A stretch of DNA of 64,000 bases from Apiotrichum sp. Y4204 (Eukaryota; Basidiomycota; Tremellomycetes; Trichosporonales; Trichosporonaceae), in contig JAMYHL010000001.1 of the NCBI GenBank assembly GCA_025531455.1, positions 434,001 to 498,000 on the forward strand, in the 5' to 3' direction. How positions within the stretch are numbered: the first letter of the stretch is position 1; each line of letters opens with the position of its first letter. A program made the position numbers and the translations under genes. The notes under the pieces were generated by a model. The model saw only the letters and a list, made by a program, of their open reading frames with translations, made no database searches and was not told the DNA's origin. Of this stretch, positions 47,103 through 57,815 are shown piece by piece.

Positions 47103-50100
47103 GTACACAGCGCGAGAACGACGAGGTCAGCGGGAGGTGAACTCGGATCGACGGTCGTGAACGCGGTCGATGTTCAAGCGGCTGAGGTTGTGTTGTGTGG
47201 GCTGTGCGCGCGACGAGATGGAATTGATGCCAATGGTTGAGAGATGAGAACAAGAGAGAGATAGGAGATTGAGATCAGATGAACGAGCATCGCAGTCCAC
47301 TCTCTAGTCTTTCTATCTGTCAGGAATCCAACTCCACAACGAGAGTGTCAGTCGGTGTGGATGGTGCTGCTGCGCGCAGCCACAATGCTATCATTCAAAA
47401 CCCAGAGTGATCAGATACGTCTGCTAGTGCCGCTGCAGCTGCTGCGCCTGGTTGAAGCTTGTTTCCAACTGGAGGACGCGATTTCTGGGTCACAACCTAG
47501 CTCCGTAGGCAATCGCACTACTCCTGTGGCCTCCTGGTGATTCCCACCTCCGTGCCGCTGTTTCCCCCCCGCGCCTCCCGCGCCTCGCTCGGTCGTCGGT
47601 CGTGCCGCTGCTTGCTTGCTGCGTTGGCTCGTGCCGCCGTCGTGCCGCGGGGTGCCGTGGTGTCGTCGTGGGTGTGTGCCCTGGCGCCCGTGGCTGCTGC
47701 TCTGCGACCGACCACTTGCCGGACCCTCTGCTCCTGGCCCGCCGTTGCCTAAAATCACTCTCAAAACAGGGGACCCATGGTCGGATAGGGACGATGGGCG
47801 CGGGGGCCGCGGGCGACGAGAAGAAGGGGGTCATTCTCCGCTGGGTTGTCGCTCCCGGCCCAAAACAAAGCAATCACGAGGGGAGGTCCGGCGGGGCAGG
47901 GGGGGCGGGTGAGACCCAAAGAAGCGCACAACCCCGAATCCGAAGACAGAATAACGTGGCAAATTGGACCGGATCTGTACCGGGGGGTCTCTTGTGTCAA
48001 GCTCGGATGCCTCCAATAGCTCCAATCAACGTAACAGGTGCGCGCGTGCTCTGCGCTGCGGACCTGCGCTGCAATGCGTTCATGCGCTGTGACCCGTGCC
48101 CAAAAGAAGAGATGCGTCAAAAGGAACCACAATCTTCCCGCGCGCAGGACCCACTTCTCTCTCGCTCACCACACGACATAGCTGGTTGCCGGCTTCTTGC
48201 GATATCGATCGGAATCCCCCTGGCGACCCCTTGGGCCCTGGGAGCGGTGCAGAGCGGGTATGCTGGCCGAGCTGACCGGCCGACACCCACAACCTTGTCA
48301 AGCTCTTGACACCATGGCTGTTACGGCCTCCACCGGCAAAACGCCCATATGGCATCATGCACGCAGCGAGTCAGCCCCTCATGCCGGGTTCTGCCCCCAT
48401 CGTCACAACACGTCATGCGTCATTGGCGCGTATTGGCGTCCAACGGTGACAGGATGGCACAAATGCACAAACCTTCTTGGCGACAGCCCCGCCGACGCGT
48501 GAGCAGGCGCGCAGGTGCGCGAGTGCGGCGCGAGGAGAGCTAGCTGTGAAATCGCCCGTCGCGCGCGAACACGCAGCCCAACGCAACAACAACAAAAGAA
48601 AAAAAGGCCCAAAAAACAGAAAATAGGGACCCGAACAAGCAGCCGGCTGCATCACTCGAGAACTGGTCACGACGACATGATGCTGGAGAGCAGATAAACC
48701 GCGCGATAGATACTACAACATCACACTCGGAAGTCATCGTTCATGTTTAGTACATATAAGTATGCATGTTCTCTGCCTTAAAAGTCTGTGTATCTCTCCG
48801 TCGCACTGCACGCATATGTTCCAACGCTGCGCTCTTCGATGTGCGAAACAACAATCCTCGACATGACTCGCCCCTGACCGCAGTTGTGTCCTGGGAAAGC
48901 ATGTATGCCTTCTAACGATTCCGAGAGGGATCCCGGGATCTGATCTCTGATGCTCCGTTGCCGACGGCACAAAGTTGCTGGAGGTTGATTGCGTTGAGAC
49001 CTCTTGTCGTGTCGTGGAGCGCAGCAGGCCATCCGCAGCAGCGTTCCGCGCGACCCCATTGTTGAGGCGTGACGCCCAGTTCATCAGAATGACGTGGATT
49101 GGGATCTTGGGAGCATTCGCCTCCCGAGTCACATGGATGCAGTGAGAAGTTGAACGGTTTCTTCACAATGCGCGAGTGGGCTGGCAGCACTCTGAAGTGA
49201 ATGAGATGATCAGACAATGTGTTGCGCCAATGTTGCCTGTTGCTTACCATGTCGCGAAGGTGCGCATGGCGATGCACCATGCATCCTATTTTGCAGTTCG
49301 CTGCAGTAGTGCGATCCTTGGATCACTCGCTGTCCATTGGTACAACCGCGGACAACGGATTCCAGCGATGCCCCGGATCGTGCCTTGGACGGGCATCGAC
49401 CCGCTCCGCCGACCACAGCCTTCGGGTGCTGTACCTTGACGCCGTACGCCATTATAGATGTCGTGTGTCTCTGGCTGCCCGTGGGTGCCAAGGTCACGGC
49501 ATGACAATGACCCCCGCAGATCCAGCCGAGATACATAGCCCGTCGCGGTGCCTCTGGCGGTCCCGTTTTCTCAGTCACAGTTTGTGGGACCTCATTTGAC
49601 CTCGCAAACCCGAGCAATGGCAACATACAGCATGCTCTCAACGCCGTCGTCTGGGATGAGACTAACCTCGGACATATTTCTTCCATGATAGGAACGTCGC
49701 GAGGTCTGGCCCTCGTGGCCGATCTCGCCGACTTGGATCTCCGATGAGCGTAGATTGAGTTGGAGATCAGAGTTTGCGAGCCGGTCCCTTCTCGCATTGT
49801 GGTTCTTGCATTGTGTTCTCAGCTGTGAAACTCGCAATCCTATCTTCTTCCAGGAGTCTTTACTCCTCTGGGTCACGGACGGACCGCCACACGTCTGGTA
49901 CCGTTGCCGCCCAACCCGAGGAGCTGAAGAGATCCAGACCATTGGGCACAAGGAATGTCGTATGAGGTATGGCGGTGCATAACCCCTTGCGGGGGTACCT
50001 CGGCGGGCTCTCGGACTGTTCCGGGTAGCCATTCGAGGATACCAGCATGGCTGTGCCGGTGGTCGACAGCCCGCGGCTGTGAAACTGACGCCGCACATGC

Positions 50101-51467
50101 TCATATGTAGGCAAGGAACGACCACAGTAGGTGCTCCGAGCTCCTCGTCGATGCCACACCATCAAGGAGAATGACACTGCTCCGACGTCGGCGCGGGCAG
50201 CTCGCGAACCCTCCCGTCTCATGTCGCACTCTGCGCACGTTTGTGAACGACCATGTACTGTAGTTCTGGGATGTTCCCGGCTTCCCGCTGATTTGCATGA
50301 TACTATTGTATGTGTCAGATCGTGCTGTGCGCTAGCACATATCGAAACGAGAGATGAGCAGCACATTGCCCTCCATCCATTGTGCTCACCTTCTCATCGG
50401 TGATCGCGATCCGATGGATCTTGGGGATATAAAGTTGATAAATTGACAAGTCGCCGTGATACAAGATCCGTGATCGCGAAACCGCGGTGCGGAGCATATG
50501 TAATGGAGCTCGTTTTATAAGATGTTGCAAGTTACAAGACGGTAAACTGTGGCCTGGTTCGGAGCGTTTAATAATCCTCCCCGTCCATAACTTTAGCTCA
50601 ATGGTAATGGCCCGAAAGCCTTATCACTCTTCGGTGTCCTCTGCACAAGACGTTATCAACTGGCCGAACCGAACCTAGCCCATATGATCGACCCACATAC
50701 TCCTGCAGCCGTCATATAGCTTCGTAGCTTCTGGCCTTCTGCGGCCTTCTAGCAAGCCGACACGTGCTGACACTTGCAACCATACTCAACCATGGACCTA
50801 ATGACGCTTCCATACAGAGTCGCCAAACGTATTGATCGGCCACATAACGAAATCGGCTTTCTAATTCCACGGACTGGCAGGCAGTGTCCACCTCCCCACG
50901 TCTTGGCTGCTGGTGCCAAAGGCATTCGTTGACGAACATGGCGCCCAAGTACTGATAGAGTCCCATGAATGAAGATGATCATGCTATGAGAGTTGGATGA
51001 AGGAAATGAACATCAGAGCCTGACTTGCAATCCCCGTTGGGGCCTCTTGATCATTGGTAGATCGGCTCATTTCCAGATGTCTCAGCCACCACACAGGCCA
51101 GCTTCGGGCCGATTCTCATGGATTCAGCCCCACCAGACCGGCATATTTCAAAACCGGTTGTCCACAAATAGTCACCGGACTGAGGGTCATCTGCTGTCTC
51201 AGCAGCGCTGTCCGCTTCTCATACCGATCCATCAGTCATCATCACCACCCTCCTATCGGTGTTGAGCATCCTCGGTGTTAAACTGACAAGTTGGGGGCTT
51301 TGCGTTGACTGTTTTCGGCGCTTTCATTATTTTCTTCTTATCTCTCATTGGACTCAACAACACCGTTCACCCGACGCGACTTCCTACCGTTGTTGACAAT
51401 CGACCACTACCCGAACTCCGAGTCTCCAGTCGCCTCCGACCGGCCCCTCGACCCTCCCTCGAGCACG
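47103..51467. other. Gene-poor intergenic region, 4.4 kb
   Basis: Between the DUF7726 gene and the second zinc-cluster gene, divergently transcribed, so it contains both promoters. A purine-rich stretch (about 47245-47275) lies just upstream of the leftward gene. The 48590-48625 stretch is A-rich. Frames on both strands overlap and carry no motif. No gene supported. Confidence 0.45.
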
Positions 51468-54018
51468 ATGCCCGCCGAAGTCAACGGATCACAGACAACG
51501 GACGTCTCCGACTCCGCACAGGGCAAACCAGCCGCCCGGTCCAAACTCGCGTGCGTTTGTGGTTATTTGCCACCAAGGATCATCATGGACTGATCTCTTC
51601 ACACAGTTGCAAAACCTGTCGCGCGATAAAGGTGCGTTGTCGTTGATGGTGATCTCCAAGCTCATCGGCCCGCGCTTAACTGAGCATACTAGTGGCAGAG
51701 CCTCAGGTATTGACACATCTCAGGTACGATGTATCCGGCCGCCCGAACCAAACACTCCCTGTGCACGATGCAGTCAGTCTTCCGCTCTCCGGACGATTCA
51801 CATCAACTTTCGAGCTGACTTCAGGCCGCTATGGGCTACAGTGCAGTGATCCTCCGGTGATCAAGCGCAAGGGGCGACCTCCGAACTCGCAGCGGTGCGT
51901 TCTGGAACGCTACTTGATCTGCATATGCCCATCTGACATGATCTGACATGGTAGACGTCTGCAGGAAGCGGCTCCTGCCGCTCCGGCTGATCCCTCATTT
52001 CCGTCGCAACAGGATGGCCATCTCTCCTCGCCCGGTCGCGTTGGTGGGGGTGACGTTCCTATCGCGTATCCCTTCCCCGTCTCCGAGTATCACGGCACAT
52101 CACCTGGCTCCCTCGCGCCTAACGGCATGGGCGCCAGCTCTGTGGGCTCGCAAAGCCTGAACGCAACCGTGTCGCCAACATCGCAGACGTACACGAGCCA
52201 CGCACGCAGCTCCAACCGTAACCTCAACATGGCAGAGTACCTCGACCCACAGGACAAGGACATGCAGACCTGCGCGCCAAAAGCCCCTTTCTTCTCCAAC
52301 GCCCCGGCTCGCCCGCGGCGTAGGATGAGCGACGCCGAGCACGACCGTGTGAACGAGAGTGACGATCCTGTCTCGCTGCATGCTTTGAGCGAGGTGGAGG
52401 CTAACTCCCTGGTGCATCTGTGAGTCAATATAGCACGCCCCGATGCTAACGAAAGCTTCCATCAGCGCCTGAACCCGCTCGTCGCTGTCCTCGATGCCGA
52501 ATGTATGTCTCCGATGTGTTGTCTCCGCTTATCTCAGTGCACACCCTGGCATATCTCCGGCGTACCAGCTCAGTCCTCTTCTCCACCGTTCTCGCCTCGT
52601 CGTCCCGATTCTTCCGGCATGACCTCCATCCGGCGCTGATCTCCCACGCTCGAACGGTCCTCGACCGTGCGATTCTCGCCGGATCAACAGACATCGGCGT
52701 GGTCCAATCGCTCATGATTCTCACGTACTGGAAAGATCCGGAGGACACATCAGGCTGGATGAAGGTCGGGATGGCAATTCGGCTCGGCTACTCACTGTTC
52801 TGGCACATACCCAGAACGGACCCCCTGCCTGATGACGAAACGGAAGCACGAGAGCTTCTGAATGCCGAAAGGACGTGGTTTTGTAAGTTCAAGTTAATTA
52901 TTAAAAGCTGACAACAGGTCTGTTCTGTACGTGTCTGTCGCATCCGCAGCCCAACTGACCTTCCAGCCTTTGACCGTGGACAATCCTATGTCCACGGGCT
53001 ACCAACTGTAATCCGGCCTCGGGATCATGGTGATGTGAGTCCCCTTTTGATATCCGATCTGACTGGCAGCCGGAAATCTGGGCTCGCGAACATCTGCACC
53101 TCGGACCAAGTGTGGATATGCATGTCGCCGCTAGTATGCAGTACGTCTGTCGCGCATGTCGCAGTCTAACCTCTCAAGACTTTGTAAGCTCAAGGATCAC
53201 TGGGGAGAGGTGTGCGAGTCGAAATGTTCCGACCCGGGCTACCTTGAGCTGGCAATCGAGACCCTGACCCAACAATGCGACGCAATGATCCACAAATGGT
53301 TCAACAAGGAGGGTGGGTTGAAGGCGACGACTCTCAAACAGCTACTGACGGCAGCACCCCAACCAAACTTTGACCAGGATGTGGAGCACGTTCTCTTGTG
53401 GTCCATTCTTGATCTTATTTTCATTATGAAGCGATTCCGTCTCGACATGGCGCCGAATGACCCGCTACGCCTCGATTCATGTTTGCACGTCGTGAGCCGT
53501 ATCGCAGACGAGATCGACATTCTTGCCAACAATGGAATGCTCGTGATCCAGCAGGACTCTGCGAGCTGCATGACTTCTTCACTGGCAGTGTTCCTTCGCA
53601 AGGTGCGTTCCCCAGCGGATCCCGGCTCACTCCAGATATTCCGCTTCTCGAACCGGAGCCAGAAGACATACATTCTGACAATGTTGCACCGCGTCCTCCT
53701 GGCACACGCGAGCGTGACAAACGAAGACAGCAAGACGGCCCCAGCCTACGTCGCGCGCTTCATCCGCCGACTTCTCTCCGCGCTCAGTGTCGAGTCACGA
53801 GCGGCGTCCCCCGGCCCCGGCGCACTTGTCGAGACGCAGGGGCTTGCTGTGGACTTCTTTGCCGAACTCGGGCTGGAGGAGTTCATGCAGGTTCCGGAGT
53901 ATGTCGAGCGGAACGAGGCGGATGATGGGCGGTATTGGTACGTGAGCAGTCTGGAAAGGGCTGACATCCCAGGGCGAACATGCTACTCTCGGAAGTGTTC
54001 CCCTATACGGATATCTGA
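51468..54018 (+). CDS. Zn(II)2Cys6 transcription factor with fungal-specific (MHR) domain, 12 exons
   Basis: Model: 51468-51550, 51607-51631, 51724-51772, 51825-51894, 51955-52419, 52456-52502, 52538-52882, 52918-52926, 52967-53034, 53070-53140, 53179-53937, 53973-54018; 678 residues. The zinc cluster is complete but assembled from four exons: C29, C32, C39, C49, C52 and C59 (CKTCRAIKVRC and CARCSRYGLQC). A basic IKRKGRPPNSQRR tail and an Ala/Pro/Ser-rich linker follow. From about 290 the fungal-trans region shows VHLFHQRLNPL, LAYLRRTSSVLFSTVLA, GVVQSLMILTYWKDPEDTSG, RLGYSLFWH and AERTWFCLFSFDRGQSYVHG. Introns are 35-92 nt. Exon 8 is a 9-nt microexon. A further in-frame 33-nt intron may sit at 53603-53635, which would give 667 residues. 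Nuclear regulator; target unknown. The C-terminus after the last intron is ANMLLSEVFPYTDI. Confidence 0.88.
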
Positions 54019-54763
54019 TCGTCACCTGGCGCTTAAAAATTGGAAGACGGGATGGTTGTGGAAACCAAATGTGCGCTCTCGGGGCTCGATGTTGTATGAT
54101 TTGTTTCCTTGGGATGAGAAAGCTTGACTTTTTGGGCTTTGCGTGTCGAGCGGATGGCATGGCGAGGAAGATGCCTGCTTCGTACTAGCCATGCGATTTG
54201 GAAAACTCTGGGGTACGTGACCGGTCCTCAATTCACAAGTCCAGAAACCAAGAACGTGGAAGAAGTAGGAGGCAGCGTTCGCCCAGGCATCGCCACACTA
54301 TCGTGCAACAGCGTACGCCGAAGCCCGACGGGCCAGCTCGGTCGTCCTCTACCTCATCTCGCGCAAGAATGCGTTCTGATGCTCAGTAGCAGCAGCAACA
54401 CAGCCCATGAAGCGCGATGAGCAGCTCGTGACGCTGTTGCCCGACACAGTAGTGCGGCGACGAATAGATCGGGTCTTCGATAATTGTAGATATCATGATC
54501 CCCAAAACACTTGGCATGATGTCGCTCAACTCTGGGATACTTAAACGCGCCACACCCTATTGTCGACGTGAACTGTCAGTGACTGTAGTAGCATGTCAGC
54601 GTCGTTAGCATCACCATTCCCAAGGGCCTGATAGAACGTTTGAATCAGATAAATCGTGGACTTCTCATCTCATGTACAACGAATTACAGCCGCTACAACC
54701 TCTTTTGTCTGTTACCCGTGCTCCCTTCTCATTATTCACCCTCTACCGTGCCTCCAATCTCCC
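54019..54763. other. Intergenic region between convergent genes, 0.75 kb
   Basis: 3' flanks of the zinc-cluster gene and of the small 84-residue gene. No gene recognised. Confidence 0.5.
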
Positions 54764-55107
54764 TTAAACGCCAAGGAACTCGGTACCCTCGTGCCAGCTT
54801 CCGCGGCGCTCCTGCGGCTTGACGGGCGGGTGGCCACCGAGCGCCGGGCCGTTCTTCGCGTCCTCCTCGAGGATCTTGCGGCTCTGCGCGGCAGTGAGCG
54901 GCGGGCCGAGGTATCCGGTGTCGGCCTTGTTCGGGGATGTGGCGAGCGGGGCTATGGGTGAGTTGTGCTCGGTGACGTGGTGAGGTGGCCACTTACCCTC
55001 CGACGAGGCCGTGCTCTTGTTCTTCAGGGAGCCGCCCGAGATCCAGCGAGCTGTCGGTCAGTCTTGTGTTGGCGGGCGGGCCGGAGAGACTTACAGAGGT
55101 TCTGCAT
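54764..55107 (-). CDS. Small unknown protein, 84 residues, three exons
   Basis: Model: complement of 55095-55107, 54997-55050 and 54764-54951; introns 44 and 45 nt, both with GTAAGT donors. The first coding exon has only 13 nt (MQNL plus one base). Spliced, the protein begins MQNLSRWISGGSLKNKSTAS and continues ADTGYLGPPLTAAQSRKILE, EDAKNGPALGGHPPVKPQE and WHEGTEFLGV. Codon choice is strongly C/G-ending throughout and both junctions keep the frame, which argues for a real gene. It has no signal peptide or membrane segment. It is rich in Gly, Pro and Lys. The GYLGPPLTAAQSRKIL segment may be a short conserved helix. I recognise no family. Confidence 0.72.
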
Positions 55108-56418
55108 TGTGTGCGTGTGTGAAGGTTGTAGTAGTTGTTTGGGCGAGTCGTGAACTCAAGGAGCTTGGTGTGAGATACGTGACGAAACTGGGAGAGACGT
55201 TTGGTCAAAGTCCGAAGTGGAGCTCTTATACGGTTCGGGGTGGGGCCGGTTTCTCCAGCCCGAAATCTGTCACGACAGCGGCATCGGCGGCAGCGGCATC
55301 CCACATGTCCACAGCTTGCGAGCGCCAAGCAACAGCGAGGAACGGGCCCCGCCGCTTTCTAGCACCCCTCTTGCCCCCCTCTCAGCCTGCCCCAAAATAG
55401 GCCATAGAGACGATTGGTTGAACCTTAATCGATAACAACCATCACAGCCTGTCCCCGCAACCCCCGCAGGGAACATGGCAGCTCCCCACACTGGCCCCGG
55501 GAAAAGGGAACGAGGGACAATCATGACGGCAGACAGCGGCAGCTTTCCAGCCAATCGACAGGATCCAGCACATCTCGATCGCGTCCCCGCAGTCCACTAG
55601 GGGTCCGGATATGAGACGACCGAGCAGCACGCGTTGTGGTTGGGTCGCGTAATGTACTCTAGACGCTCCAGATGTTCGAGAAGGTGCGGCTCTCGCCACG
55701 AGTTGGTGATTTAGGTGTGGCATACGTGGGTCGAAGCCGTTTCACGGCTGTGGACGGCTTGGCGGGCCAGAGATATCTGGCGAACAATGGAGAACGAGGA
55801 AGTACTCTGTTCGATGGAACTCTCTGTGGCCTGTGGATATCCGGTGGATTTGCAGTGGCCATGTGCACTCCGGTGGCGACTCAACCCTCAAACCAGCGGC
55901 CCCGCTTGTCCGTGGTCCACCTGTCAATGAACGCAAAGAAACGACGCGGATCGCAGCCTGTTCTCCTATCACAGCTCAGAAGCTTCTGATCTTGTCTCAC
56001 AACCACTTGTTTGGGGAGCAGCGTTCGATCGCGTTTCCGTATGCGAGATTATGACCGGCTGCGACGTCACGTCGGTGGCGAATCTCGTTAGCCCACTCAG
56101 GCCATTCATCGATACATCACCATGTCACGTATCGCGTGAACAAAAACGATCTTTCCATCTCCTGCCCTCAGTCATTTCACTACCGATGGCAATAATGGTA
56201 TAGTGTCACTGCATCATCGTCCACACCAAGGCCATGAATGCAATGCAGTCTACTCGCAAGTGCCGGATCACGGAATGTACTCACGACACCTACGTCGCGG
56301 CGGGCACAGCCACGCTGCTCTGACTGATTCCTCATAGACGGTCCCCAATGCTCATCCTCAGACGCATCCATCTGACAATCCCTCATGACACAGACCCCCG
56401 AACAGCATCACTGACGGC
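55108..56418. other. Intergenic divergent promoter region, 1.3 kb
   Basis: Between the small gene (leftward) and the monooxygenase (rightward). Frames such as 55672-55989 carry no motif. No gene recognised. Confidence 0.5.
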
Positions 56419-57815
56419 ATGCCAGCAACTGTAGCCATCATAGGGAGCGCGATCGCGGATCCAACCCTCGCCCTGCAGCTGCTGACGCACCCGGCCCTGC
56501 GGCGCGCATTCAGGCCCATCCTTTTCGACGCGGCCCCACATCCGGGGAAAGAAATCAAGCGAAGCGCCGGCGCGACGGTCGGTCTATTCGGGAACGGCGT
56601 GTTTCCGCTGCAGCAGCTCGGACTGGACGTCCAAAAGGCGGGGTACACATACCGCTCGCTGTCTGTGTGGGATGCCAGGGGCGACCGAATCGAAAAGCTC
56701 AGTACCTTGCCCGATTACATGTACAGTCCCTCGCTCGGCTCCGGCCTCCTCTTCTGCGAGCGCAGCGCCCTCCAGTCGTTTCTCGCCGAAGAGGTGGTCG
56801 CGCGTGGCGGCGATGTGCGGTGGGGAAAGCGCGCAACAGACTTCGAACCGCTAGGGGACGGGCGCACGCGTGTGCAGTTCAATGACGGCAGCACGCTCAC
56901 CGCGGACCTGCTTGTCGGTGCTGACGGCGCGTACTCGGCTGTCAGGCGACATCTGCTCACCATGCACAATTCCGTCACAGCCCAGAAGCGCTGGATGCCG
57001 GACTGTATGGGCTTTACGGGGCTTTATGGCGTTTCGGCGTCACCGGCCGCCACCGACGCACCGTCGCCATACGGCGAGTCGCACGCCCTCCGGCTCCATC
57101 CAGGATTCATCGCCTCGGGCCCGTGTCCGGGCGGCGTGACTCGCTGGGACATCGTTCTCCCCGCGCCGCCTCCGGAACCTCGTAATGTACGCAGCGAGTG
57201 GACGCGCCCGCAGGCTCGGAGCCGTGGCTGGATGTCCTTGTGCCCGGACGGTACGACCCGACTGCAACGACGGAACTTGTGCGTTCGCTTGCACGCGTCG
57301 GGCACCCGTACGCTGGCAATTGCGGGCGACTGTTCGACACGGCAGACAGGACCATTCACACACCGCTCCACCAGCGCGTGTGGGACCGCGACGAGATCCA
57401 GGCGGCGGGCGTGGCTGGGAACTTGGTTCTGATCGGCGATGCGGGGCGCCTCCTCCTCCCCACAAGTGGGCAGGGTACGGCGTTTGCTGTCGAAGACGCG
57501 ACGGTGTTGGCGTCACACCTCCTGCGCCATGTGGTCAGGGGTGCGAACGGCGATGGCCCGATTGCAGCGGACAACAACATCGACATTGGCCTTGACCGTA
57601 TCGGGTTCAACAGGCGTGTGGGGGGTGCCCTGGAGGCTTACGCTAGCGAGCGGGTTTCCCGGGGGAAGTACATGGCAAAGGTGGCACGCATCGTCGCGAC
57701 CTGGGGTGTTGGCGAGACATGGTTCTGGCGCACCTTGCGAAGACTGGGGTCGACGTGGCAGGTAGGAGGGAACCAGGACTTGGTGTGGCCCAACTACTCG
57801 CGGTATACCGTCTAG
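56419..57815 (+). CDS. FAD-dependent monooxygenase-like protein with degenerate dinucleotide motif
   Basis: Model: 56419-57181 and 57214-57815; 454 residues; one 32-nt intron (GTAATG...CGCAG) that joins PPPEPR to SEPWLDVL. Overall it follows class A flavoprotein monooxygenases: an N-terminal strand-turn-helix, SAGATVGLFGNGVFPLQQLG, RSALQSFLAEEVVARGGDVR, the DG motif in LLVGADGAYSAVRRHLL, and the C-terminal GD motif NLVLIGDAGRLLLPTSGQGT. These normally bind FAD and NAD(P)H and hydroxylate small aromatic or polyketide-like substrates. The first motif, however, reads GSAIAD at residues 9-14 where GxGxxG is expected, so two of three glycines are replaced. FAD binding may be weakened, or the protein may have another role. 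No partner gene suggests a cluster. No targeting signal is visible. Confidence 0.85.

Noticed and set aside
57182..57213. Apparent frameshift in the monooxygenase
   Set aside because: A 32-nt intron with GT-AG ends rejoins the frames without loss of family sequence.
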